From: Myxococcales bacterium
GTDB lineage: Bacteria > Myxococcota > UBA727 > GCA-2721815
DNA: 64,000 bases
Direction of reading: 5' to 3'
Assembly (NCBI GenBank): GCA_002721815.1
Contig: PBLQ01000011.1
Location: 124,001 to 188,000 of the forward strand
In this document: in pieces, positions 10,055 through 18,500 of the stretch
How positions within the stretch are numbered: the first letter of the stretch is position 1
How the letters are laid out: every line of letters begins with the position of its first letter
Made by a program: the position numbers and the translations under genes
The notes under the pieces: generated by a model
Database searches by the model: none
The model's input: only the letters and a program-made list of their open reading frames with translations
What the model was told of the DNA's origin: nothing

Positions 10055-11422
10055 TCAACCGGGCTGGAAAACAAAGGAGTTCTGAATGGTCACTTCGCCA
10101 TCATCAGGTTTCGGGAAGCGAATCCGCTTCATGGCTGAAACAACGCATTTACCGACGCCGCCTCCGACTGAGTCTTTGACTGCGGATGCGTCGCTAACTT
10201 TGCCTCGGCTATTAATGGTAAACTCAATGACGATTTTACCCTTCAGCTTGGAGTTGGATTTCAAAGCCGTCTCGTAGCATTGTTGGAACATTTTTCCACG
10301 ACGTTGCAGGATACGCTTCACTGCCTTGGAATCAATTTCGCCGTCCAGCGGCTCAACATCAGCGGCACTCACACGACCGCTCACCTTGGTTCGCTTCTTA
10401 GCTTTGGTTTTGACTTTACCACCGCCACTGGTCCCCAAAGAGCCAATGTCTGCAGCACTACCGCCGCCGCTACCGCCGCCTTTTCGAGCGATCCCGCTAC
10501 CGGAAGCCGCGATGCCCACACCAGCGGTACCCGCTAAGGCGTCGCTTAGATCGCCACCGATGGCAGCACCATCGCTGAACACATTGGCCAAAGCGCCGTC
10601 GCCTTCACCAACAGCACCAATCATGGCCAGCAGGCCCTTGCTGGCGATTTGGTTTCGAACGTCTTGCCGCTTTGCTTCCGCTGCCTTGGCTTGCTTGGCC
10701 GCATCTTTCAAATTTTTGGGAGGCTCTTTCTCTGCAGGCTTTTCCGCAGGCTTTTCCTCAGGGGCAGGTTTGTCTGCTGGCTTGTCAGAGTCTTTGTCCT
10801 CGTCTTTTTTCTCTTCTTCAGGCTCGGGCTCATCCTCCTCTTCCACAGGAGGTGGCGCGGCCACCTTTGCGATCCACTGCTTCAGCTCCTCTTGAGAGGG
10901 CGGCGGCGGTGGGTCGACGCTGACTACCGTGATACCTGCACCGGTATGAAAAATGAACGAACCTATAAAACTCAGCATCAATATTGGTTCAAATCGTTTC
11001 ATCCAACCATCCTTTATGTCGTCGGGCAGCTCTTTTTGAGCCACCTTCGACGGCTTATCCACAAAGTGGAACAAAATCGTCGTATCTTTCGAAAGCTGCA
11101 CTTGGCCTTTAGATGAATCGTCTAAAGGGTAGTGAGAGCGGTCGTTCTCTGCTTTCGATAGATTTTGAGCTTTTAACGCTGCAAAATCTAAGTTCTGATT
11201 TTTTACGGATACGTGACCGTTCATATCCGCATTGTAAATTAAGTTGTACTGGGAGCCAGCCAACTCAAAAACAGTCCAGGTTGCGGGTGCGCCATGGTCA
11301 CGAACTTGAAAAGTATTCTTTTCATCAGTCCCCACAGTGATCGTTTCGCGCGCCATCATGACACGTTCTTCAACGATCTTGCTCTGGTGGGTTACCGTTA
11401 TTCGTAGGACCTTCTTCATCAT
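10055..11422 (-). CDS. TonB-like envelope-spanning protein, GltG/PglI type
   Basis: About 455 residues. The N-terminal ~115 residues look like a divergent forkhead-associated (FHA) type beta domain in the cytoplasm. One membrane helix follows near residues 130-155, then a periplasmic Pro/Glu/Lys-rich rod (PAPEEKPAEKPAEK), a Gly-rich linker, and a C-terminal domain of about 100 residues with the AgmX/PglI pattern (KFQQCYE-like 'MFQQCYETALK', 'GKIVIEFTINSRGKV', 'SAMKRIRFP'). Such proteins link the inner-membrane motor to the outer membrane in Myxococcus gliding. The ATG at 11422 is preferred (AAGG eight bases upstream) over a GTG at 11437. It is the last gene of the operon, just after the TolQ/TolR-like genes. 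The gltG assignment is inference from architecture and order. Confidence 0.8.
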   Translation of the reverse strand: MMKKVLRITVTHQSKIVEERVMMARETITVGTDEKNTFQVRDHGAPATWTVFELAGSQYNLIYNADMNGHVSVKNQNLDFAALKAQNLSKAENDRSHYPLDDSSKGQVQLSKDTTILFHFVDKPSKVAQKELPDDIKDGWMKRFEPILMLSFIGSFIFHTGAGITVVSVDPPPPPSQEELKQWIAKVAAPPPVEEEDEPEPEEEKKDEDKDSDKPADKPAPEEKPAEKPAEKEPPKNLKDAAKQAKAAEAKRQDVRNQIASKGLLAMIGAVGEGDGALANVFSDGAAIGGDLSDALAGTAGVGIAASGSGIARKGGGSGGGSAADIGSLGTSGGGKVKTKAKKRTKVSGRVSAADVEPLDGEIDSKAVKRILQRRGKMFQQCYETALKSNSKLKGKIVIEFTINSRGKVSDASAVKDSVGGGVGKCVVSAMKRIRFPKPDDGEVTIQNSFVFQPG

Positions 11423-11450
11423 TCCCTCAACCTTCACGCCATCGCGTGAA

Positions 11451-12107
11451 TCAGCTGTCCATCCTTACGATTGCAAACTTGTATTCACCAAACCCAGCCT
11501 CACCACAGGTGATGAGAAGTTGGGTTAACAAACTGTAGGGCGTGGCCTTATCGGCGATAATCACCACCTTACCGTTAAAGCCGCCTTCTTCCGTAATTGA
11601 TGCCGTTAGCTCTTGCGCTTCCTTTACTTCCTTGAGCTTGGTACGCAGCTTTTTGATCACAAACTTTCGTTCCAGCTCAGCCTCAGGAATCGCGAAGGCG
11701 CTGGGGTTTTTGGTCGTTGGCCCCATACTCAGAACTGGCATATCATCCACAACAATCTGTGGGGTATTTGCCGACTGCGTTTTTTGTCCATTTACGAACC
11801 CTTTGCGAATGGGACCCGTCACCAAGACGACCGCTGCCTCTTCTGTTTTCTCTTTAGAAGTGGACATGGGCAAATCTGTCGCAGGGTCGGACACATCAAT
11901 GGGGCTCGTCGCGAAACTTTTGATGAGATACACCAAAATAATGGTCACAATGTCCATGAGCGAGTTCAGCGCTGGTGGTTCATTCTTTTCCCCGTCGCCC
12001 TTTTTCGCACGTCGTTTTCGACCTTGATCTGGCTGGCGAAGAAGCTCTTCGGGCCAACCCTCGTAGGGGCTGCTGCCGTCTCCAATGCTTACGTTTTCTG
12101 ATGCCAT
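11451..12107 (-). CDS. TolR/ExbD-like motor subunit with conserved Asp (AglS/AglQ type)
   Basis: 218 residues: a charged cytoplasmic N-terminus of about 44 residues, one membrane helix (about 46-66) and a periplasmic domain. The helix contains 'LNSLMDIVTIILVYLIKSFA'; Asp52 (codon 11952-11954) sits where TolR, ExbD and MotB carry the proton-accepting aspartate. With a TolQ-like partner it would form a proton-driven motor. The periplasmic part ends with the usual alpha/beta ExbD fold ('GKVVIIADKATPYSLL'). It is the second of two TolR-like genes in tandem, 31 bases apart, and lies 28 bases before the TonB-like gene. Confidence 0.85.
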   Translation of the reverse strand: MASENVSIGDGSSPYEGWPEELLRQPDQGRKRRAKKGDGEKNEPPALNSLMDIVTIILVYLIKSFATSPIDVSDPATDLPMSTSKEKTEEAAVVLVTGPIRKGFVNGQKTQSANTPQIVVDDMPVLSMGPTTKNPSAFAIPEAELERKFVIKKLRTKLKEVKEAQELTASITEEGGFNGKVVIIADKATPYSLLTQLLITCGEAGFGEYKFAIVRMDS

Positions 12108-12138
12108 AATAGACTATCCAATGTTTGATGGGTTAACT

Positions 12139-12684
12139 TTAACCGACAATCCCGGCCGAGAAGGCCACCGCGGGAAACAACTCTTTTCCATCTGCCGATT
12201 CGCGAGCCGAGTCCATGGTGTGCACCACGCGCTCATAAATGACTTCAGGGTCAGCAGTCATGATGACGTTGTCTTCCAATGGGAAATTTTTCTTAATCTC
12301 AAGCAACTTTTTGTTCAGTGCTTCGTAATCGTAATCCATTTCCCCTTTGTCATTTGGTTTCATGGGGATGAGGGCTTGCCCTGGGCGGGGTGGATTTGCA
12401 TTGTCCCCAGTGAGCGTGGCTCCGGAAGCTGCGAGATTGTAACCTTTACGGGTAATAAAAATCGTCAGGTTCAGCTTGGGCTTCTTCTCCTCTTCTGGTT
12501 TTGACGCAGAAGAACCACCGCCTCCGCCCAATTGCGGTGCTTGAACAGAAATCAAGCCCAGTGGGACGTTTACGGTCATTGAGAGCAAGCAAGCGATAAG
12601 AGCAAAGTTCAGGTTCATCATCGGAACCAAATCCGGTTCTTCGACGCCTGCATCCTCTCCTCTTGGTTTTCTTCGGTTTGCCAT
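12139..12684 (-). CDS. TolR/ExbD-like motor subunit lacking the conserved Asp
   Basis: 181 residues with a short cytoplasmic N-terminus, one membrane helix (about 20-45) and a periplasmic ExbD-like domain with a Gly/Ser-rich linker near 54-59. The helix reads 'PDLVPMMNLNFALIACLL'. Aligned by the Pro that precedes the helix, the position of the proton-carrying Asp of ExbD ('PFID') is Asn24 here (codon 12613-12615, AAC). The neighbouring TolR-like gene keeps the Asp, so the pair may form an asymmetric heterodimer. Good ribosome site (TTGGAGAT). Lies between the TolQ-like gene and the second TolR-like gene, the order of aglR-aglQ-aglS in Myxococcus as I recall it. Confidence 0.85.
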   Translation of the reverse strand: MANRRKPRGEDAGVEEPDLVPMMNLNFALIACLLSMTVNVPLGLISVQAPQLGGGGGSSASKPEEEKKPKLNLTIFITRKGYNLAASGATLTGDNANPPRPGQALIPMKPNDKGEMDYDYEALNKKLLEIKKNFPLEDNVIMTADPEVIYERVVHTMDSARESADGKELFPAVAFSAGIVG

Positions 12685-12733
12685 GTTTTATCTCCAAAAA
12701 GTGTTAGAAAATCTCGTTTTCCTTAAAGCAGGC

Positions 12734-12760
12734 TGCGCTCCGCCACTACGGCGAAGCGCA
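12734..12760 (-). other. Hairpin between TolQ-like and TolR-like genes
   Basis: TGCGCT-C-CGCC, five-base loop, GGCG-A-AGCGCA: an eleven-position stem with one mismatch in the 104-base gap after the TolQ-like gene. There is no T-run, so it is not a typical terminator. It could protect the upstream part of the message or set different levels of TolQ and TolR subunits. Confidence 0.55.
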
Positions 12761-12788
12761 TCCAGAAGGAATACGGATGAGATCAGCT

Positions 12789-13421
12789 TTACTCGCCTTT
12801 ACCGCGGGCATACAGCAAGTTTTCTAAACGCACGCTGTAGTAGTCGATCTCGTTGGTGATCTTCTTGGTGATCCCAGTCAAGGTCATGAAAATTAGAATC
12901 GTTGGAATCGCAACCATCAGACCGAAAGCAGTGGTGTTCATGGCGACACCAATAGCAGCAGACAGCAGCGCTGATTTTTGATCGGCAGGTGCTTTCGCCA
13001 CAACGGTAAACGCTTCGATGAGGCCCATAACCGTACCGAGCAAACCCAGCAACGTTGCCAAAGAACCCATGCCACCCAAAGCGCCGGTACGCTTTTGCAA
13101 CAAAGGCATCACTTGAAGATTGGCTTCTTCGATGGCGCTTTGAATCTCGGCCTCGCCTTTGTTGGCGCGAGTTAGACCGGCTTTAACGACGACGGCCAAC
13201 GCAGCATTTGGCGCAGCGTTACAGAGCTTTACCGCACGATCGATGTTATTGGCATTCACCAATTTTTCGACCTGCGCCATAAAGTTGTTACCGTCAATAT
13301 TGTATTTAAAGAAAAGAAAGATAACGCGCTCGATCGCGATGGCAGCCACCATAAAGGAGACGCATCCCACCGGGATCATCCACACACCACCTTCAACAAA
13401 AAACTGTGCAATTTTGGCCAT
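12789..13421 (-). CDS. TolQ/ExbB/MotA-family proton channel protein (AglR type)
   Basis: 210 residues with three membrane helices (about 14-33, 118-140 and 160-182) and the family core 'LATLLGLLGTVMGLIEAF', followed by 'AIGVAMNTTAFGLMVAIPTI'. Five copies of such a subunit surround two TolR-like subunits and form a proton channel. Ribosome site AAGGAG lies eight bases before the ATG. Followed by two TolR-like genes and the TonB-like gene, all on the same strand. Context makes a gliding-type motor more likely than a TonB/ExbBD uptake motor or a Tol-Pal system: no tolB, pal or tolA is near. Confidence 0.88.
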   Translation of the reverse strand: MAKIAQFFVEGGVWMIPVGCVSFMVAAIAIERVIFLFFKYNIDGNNFMAQVEKLVNANNIDRAVKLCNAAPNAALAVVVKAGLTRANKGEAEIQSAIEEANLQVMPLLQKRTGALGGMGSLATLLGLLGTVMGLIEAFTVVAKAPADQKSALLSAAIGVAMNTTAFGLMVAIPTILIFMTLTGITKKITNEIDYYSVRLENLLYARGKGE

Positions 13422-13596
13422 TAGCCTGCTCCTTAATTTCGGCGAGAATTCGCCAGTCAGTTAGGGTGTAGGGCCCATTCCTGGCCCCCACAACAAATAT
13501 GACATTTGTGTCGAACCAACCGAAATCAAGATCGATCTCAGGCCAATCCGTATTTCCCAGGTTCTTTTTGCACTAAAACCGATGTAAAAGAAAAGA
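13422..13596. other. Gap splitting the operon before the TolQ-like gene
   Basis: 175 bases without a gene. It holds an imperfect inverted repeat (GGGCCCATTCCTGGCCCC, near 13471-13488) but no T-run terminator and no convincing promoter by eye. It is the widest gap in the mglB-to-TonB-like run and the likeliest place for an internal promoter for the motor genes. Confidence 0.4.
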
Positions 13597-13857
13597 TTAA
13601 AACGGTTTTTTTTTCACAGATTCAATAATCCGCTCTTTTAGGTTTTCCCGCCGCTGCAATTCATCGAAATTCAATGCAGCCCTGGGTAGAATGAAGAAGG
13701 CTTCGGGCTTTTGGATATTCCCCTCAATCACCAACTCCTCAAGCGTGATTCGCTTGCCTTTGGCCTGGGCAGGCCCAGCAACGCCCAGCAGGCCGAAGAA
13801 CGATAAGGTACTGAATATTAGAAATATTTTCTTGAATCTTTGATTTGCTAGAGTCAT
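13597..13857 (-). CDS. Small secreted protein in the gltF position
   Basis: 86 residues. A signal peptide is clear (hydrophobic residues 10-28, cleavage after 'GPAQA'), leaving about 54 residues with 'ELVIEGNIQKPEAFFILPRA' and a basic C-terminus. I do not recognise a domain. The ATG directly follows the stop of the TPR lipoprotein gene (TAAATG), so the two are almost certainly co-translated. In Myxococcus a small protein, GltF, lies between GltE and GltG; the position here is the same, but homology cannot be shown by eye. Confidence 0.75.
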   Translation of the reverse strand: MTLANQRFKKIFLIFSTLSFFGLLGVAGPAQAKGKRITLEELVIEGNIQKPEAFFILPRAALNFDELQRRENLKERIIESVKKKPF

Positions 13858-15543
13858 TTACTTGTCCTCATCTTCATCTTCATCTTCGAAACTTTCGTCT
13901 TCCGATCCGGGCCCCGCCTCTTCTTCTTGCGGCTCTTCCGTCCCCGGTTCTACCCCGGGCTCACCTTCTTCATCGGCTCCGGGCTCGCCTTCTTCATCGG
14001 CTCCGGGCTCGCCTTCTTCATCGGTTCCGGGCTCGCCTTCTTCATCGGCTCCGGGCTCGCCTTCTTCATCGGCTCCGGGCTCGCCTTCTTCATCGGTTGC
14101 GGGCTCGCCTTCGCCCTCAGAGGCCTCAGCAGCCTCTTCTGCGGCTTTTCGCTCTTCTTCTTCAAGACGCTCGGCCTCTTCAATTAAACGCCGTCTTTCG
14201 GCCCTCTCACGCTTTTTTGTCTCCTTACGGATCCGTTTTTTGACGGTTTTCTGAAACTCGGGGAGCCTCTCATTATATTTGTTCACGGGTCGTTCAGCAT
14301 CTGCATACAGATCGAAGCGTTCTTGGGCTTTGGTGAGCCTCTCTAAATAATCCATTCCAGGAATTTCATTGTCCATGTACATCAAGCCGAGGTTGTAGTG
14401 CACATCCAGGAGCCCGGTATCGAGCTCCAAGGCTTTCATGTAGTAGTCTTCGGCTTCTTCGTACCGTTTACTTGCGCGATACGCATTGGCCAAATGTAGC
14501 GCAGTCTCGGCTTTTTGAGGTGTGAGTGCCACCGCAGCCTCCAAATGCCGAACGGCCGCCTGGAAACGGTCTGCACGTAGTAATAACAAACCGTAGTTTT
14601 CCTGAGCTTCGTCCAAGTCAGGTCGCAGTCTCGACGCCTTTTCGTAGGCGAGCTCTGCCTGGGTGTAATCATCGAACTGCAAAAAGGTGTGGCCCAGCCA
14701 AAGTTGCAGCAAAGCGTTTCCCGGCTCCAACACCAGCGCATTCTCCAATGCGAATTTGGCAGTTTCGTATTTCTCCTGGGCGAAGAACATTCGTGCCATC
14801 AGGTACATGGCCGGAATATTTCTCTCATCATACGCGATCGCTTGTTTGCATTCGCGTTCTAATCTTTTGAAATCTTGGTCAATGAACGCTTTGGTTGCTG
14901 CTGCTACGTGAGGACCTGCTCGATCGCCTTGCTTGTCCAGCGCCTCTTCCAGGATGAGCGCCGATTGGTCGGGACGCCCTTGTCTGTGATACATGTACAC
15001 CAAGTTGATCAAACAAGGGCCGTAATCGGGTCGTTCTCCCAGGCATTGTAAGTAGATTTGCTCGGCACGTTCATCATTTTTTGCGCGCTCAGCGGACACT
15101 GCGGCGTTGTAATAGGCGGCGTAGAAGTAGGTGGTCTCACCAGCCGCAGCCAAGAAAGCCTCGATGGCCTGCTCAGGGTTTTCCACCGCGATTTTGACTG
15201 CTTCATCAAATTTGTCACGCGCGGGTCCAGGCTGTGGAAGCGGATTTTCATCATCGATACCATCCGCTGAGCGTTTGGCGACCTCTCCCTCGGGACCAGG
15301 AGGCGCTTCGGGCGCCGCAGCTGCTTCTTCCTCGACTGTTTTCTCTTCCTCGGCCTTCGCCTCTTCCTCTACAGTCTCCTCCTCGGGCTTTTCTTCTTCG
15401 ACGACTGGCTCATCGGCCACATTCGGGGTCTCTATTGGCGCGGATTCGGTCTTCTGTTGATGCGCACAACCCGACGCCAACCCTAAGACCAGGGTCTGTG
15501 CCACGATAAAATATAAAATCTGAGTATCGCGTGCGCGCAACAT
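13858..15543 (-). CDS. TPR lipoprotein with acidic repeat tail (GltE/AglT-like)
   Basis: 561 residues. A lipoprotein signal ends in 'LASGC' near residue 26, then an acidic Glu-rich spacer (to ~95), then TPR repeats over about 100-400 with typical motifs ('YYNAAVSAERAKNDERAEQI', 'LHLANAYRASKRYEEAEDYY'). A charged helix (about 400-470) follows, and the tail has seven units of the type EGEPGADE and ends DEDEDEDK. Myxococcus GltE (AglT) is also a TPR outer-membrane lipoprotein of the gliding complex. The start overlaps the preceding gene's stop by one base (TAATG), and the next gene starts right after its own stop. Assignment to GltE is inferred from architecture and order. Confidence 0.78.
   Translation of the reverse strand: MLRARDTQILYFIVAQTLVLGLASGCAHQQKTESAPIETPNVADEPVVEEEKPEEETVEEEAKAEEEKTVEEEAAAAPEAPPGPEGEVAKRSADGIDDENPLPQPGPARDKFDEAVKIAVENPEQAIEAFLAAAGETTYFYAAYYNAAVSAERAKNDERAEQIYLQCLGERPDYGPCLINLVYMYHRQGRPDQSALILEEALDKQGDRAGPHVAAATKAFIDQDFKRLERECKQAIAYDERNIPAMYLMARMFFAQEKYETAKFALENALVLEPGNALLQLWLGHTFLQFDDYTQAELAYEKASRLRPDLDEAQENYGLLLLRADRFQAAVRHLEAAVALTPQKAETALHLANAYRASKRYEEAEDYYMKALELDTGLLDVHYNLGLMYMDNEIPGMDYLERLTKAQERFDLYADAERPVNKYNERLPEFQKTVKKRIRKETKKRERAERRRLIEEAERLEEEERKAAEEAAEASEGEGEPATDEEGEPGADEEGEPGADEEGEPGTDEEGEPGADEEGEPGADEEGEPGVEPGTEEPQEEEAGPGSEDESFEDEDEDEDK
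13957..14100 (-). repeat. Six tandem 24-bp units encoding EGEPGADE-type repeats
   Basis: Six head-to-tail 24-base units, nearly identical (single-base differences such as A/G and C/T), followed by a degenerate seventh. They lie in frame at the C-terminal tail of the TPR lipoprotein, and each unit adds eight residues. Because 24 is a multiple of three, loss or gain of units would change tail length but not the frame. Confidence 0.9.
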
Positions 15544-18500
15544 TACTTATCCTCGTCCTCATCGTCAAAAGGGTCTTCCAGCTCACCTGGCGCCGATTCA
15601 TCCACGGGTTCTGGTTCGCTGTCCACAGGCGTTTCTGGCTCAGCTGCGACTTCTGCTTCTTCTCCGGCCTCTTCAGTAGGCGCTTCGGTTTCAGAGGTTT
15701 CTTCATTGCCATCGCCTAGCCCTTCTTCGCCAGGACCGTCCTCTTCACCATCGCCTGGCCCCTCCGCACCTTCGCTGGCCTCCTCTTCCATGTCCTCTTC
15801 TTCGGTTTCAGCCACGCTCATCACTTCGCGCAAGTATGGTGCCCCACCATCCATGCGAATGAAATCTTGTGCGTACACATTGCCTGAGGTGGGTCGAGAC
15901 AGCGGGGTATTATCGATTGGAAAGTCGTCTGGGCGCAGGCGGTTGAGCGCCTCCAGCGTTTTCTGTTGCCATTCGTTTTTCAAGCTCAACTCTTGGGCTT
16001 TGTCATTGGCCGTTCGGTAGGCTTCCACGGCTTTGTCTTCAATCGTATACGCCCGGTCTTCCAACATCAGCGCATATTCTTCACAAGCAATCTCATCAAT
16101 TCTGGCGATGTCTTTCGGACAGGGCGCATCAAAAATCGAATTTTGCAAATTGTCGTAAAGAGAGCCAATTCTGAATAACGACGCCAAAGACCAATCCGCC
16201 TGCCGATAGGTAGAAATGATGTTTTCGTACACCTTTTGGACTTCGAGTAACTTTTCGGTCTTCTCTTTAAGTTGGCCACCTTGTTTTTTAGCGGAGGTAC
16301 CCGTCATTCCCGTTTTGGCATACTCGGCATAAATAAATTCAGAGAGATAGAAATCCGCTTTGGCAGCGTAATAAGTTGCCGCTGGCGAGTTCGGTGCCTG
16401 TTCGTGAAACTCTTTGGCCTTATTGAGTGCCGCCTCGACGTCCTTGCGCGCCGCTTTTAATTTTTTGGCCCGTTTTTTCACCTTTTTAGCGGTCTTGATT
16501 TTATCGTATCGCTCCAAATGAATATCAGCAATACGCACGTACGCCTCAACAACCTTTGGAATCTGCTCTTCTTTGCTTTTGTAGCGTTTAATGAATTCCT
16601 GCAGGGTTTTGATTTGAGCACGCGTATCTTTTCGCTTGGCATGGATGAGCGCCGAACGGAAGAACACATCTGGCGCCTCTTGCTTATCGGGGAACATATC
16701 TGCATACCGCTCGAACTCTTTCGCCGCTTTTTTGTATTTCTGTTGGCCTTCTAAAGCTAAAGCGGCATTGAGCTGTGCATCTGCTCTTTTGTCTGATTCG
16801 GGATATTTGCCCACCAGCGCCAAGTAGGTGCGAACGGCCTTTTCAAAGTTAAAGGCTTGCTCAGACTTACTCGCCACCCGGAACATAGATTCTGGTGCAA
16901 ACGTAGATTTCGGATATTCCTTATAGAGTCTCTCATACAGGTCGGCTGCGCGAAGCGGTCTTCTTGCCTTTTCTAAGGACAAAGCCGCATTGTACATCAT
17001 GGCATCTGCGAACTCGCGATCGGGGTCTTCTGCTAGCAGTTCGAGGTACCGGTTCGCGCCTTCTTCAAGAAGATTGATACCTTCGGTAATCCGCCCATCC
17101 GCCAAAGCGATGTCGCCTTTTTCGAGAATTCCTTTGGCAATTTGGAACTTAGCCCCACCTTCGATCTTTGCGAATTCTTCCATCTCGCCACCGACCATTT
17201 GCTCTTTAAACCGCGATGCATAAGCCGCTGCTTTGGTCCAGTCTTGTTTGGCCAACAAATAATCAAGGATGAGATTCGCCGCGAATTTTGCCGCTTCATG
17301 CTGCTGGTAAAGGTCGATGATACGTTCGAACCGTTTTACAGCGTCATCGAAATACCCATAGGCAAATTTCATCGAAGCCGCTTTGTAGGAGAACGCAGGC
17401 GCCATTTCGTGCTCTTCAGCCTTGAGTAGAAACTTATCCACCGAATCGATGAAAATGGTTTGTGCCTTTGGAATCGTTTCAGGTTCAGCATTCACATCAG
17501 GTCGCTCGGTGCTAAACACATCTTTAATGACGAGTTCACCCGCTTCGACCATCCGTTCCATAATTTTCTCTTGCGCGTAAATGGCATTGAGTGCGGCCTC
17601 ACCCCTGTACTTGGTTCCTTGGGTGGAATCTCGGGTTTTCATATAGGCGACGACGGCTTTGTCAAAGTTCATCGAATAATAATAGGCCTCTGCCAAATAG
17701 AACGTTAGTTCATAGGCATCTTTGTCGTGAGGATACCGGTCGAGATAAGCCTCGTAGGCCTGGGCCGCCAAGGTGTAGGACTGGACTCCCCGTTCCATAT
17801 CACCCCCATCAACAAATTTGATGGCCTGCTGGTGGTAGAAGATCGCAGCCTTGTACAAAGACGCTCTTGCCAATTTACCAGCTTCCCGCAACGCCTTGAT
17901 GTTCATGCGATTGGCTTCTGCCCACGGGGTTCTTTCGGAATACAAGGCCACCAGTTTATCACGCTCTCTTGAAGCATCGTCGAACATGCGCTCTCGTTCA
18001 TAGGCGCTGATGATTAAATCTTGTAACTTCGGCGCGTCTTTGTGCATGGGCTCCATGTCGATCGCATAACGGAGGGCTTCGATGGCCCCTTTGCTTTTTG
18101 AGCCTTTGAACAAAATATCACCGAGTCGTGCAAACACTTCACGCTCGTAAGGTTTCTCGCCAAGTTTCGACATGTACTCCTTGGCAAATCTAACGTACCC
18201 CAGACCCGTTCCGATATCCTCGTCGTCCATTTCCTCCTCTTCGGTGGGCATGTCATTGTAGCCAGGACGGTTCCAGTTGTCATCTTGGAAGGAAATCGCA
18301 ATGTACTGTAGAGCTTCTTCTTCCATCACAGAGCCACCACCGCCGCCGGCCTTGGCTTTTTGTGCGTAAGAATAATCTAATAACTCAACGAAGTTTTCGA
18401 CGGCTTCGTCGAACCGGTTCACGAGGTAATAGGTCCAAGCCAAGTTATAGAGGGCCTTGTCATAGAAACGACTTTCTTTTTTCGGAGCCACCAAAAGAAA

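Noticed and set aside
12789-13421. Tol-Pal or TonB-ExbBD uptake system
   Set aside because: No tolA, tolB or pal nearby, two TolR-like genes instead of one, and the TonB-like protein has the AgmX/PglI end; the linked mglBA genes favour a gliding-type machine.
13957-14100. CRISPR-like short repeats
   Set aside because: The units are contiguous with no spacers, are 24 bases long, and encode an in-frame acidic repeat.
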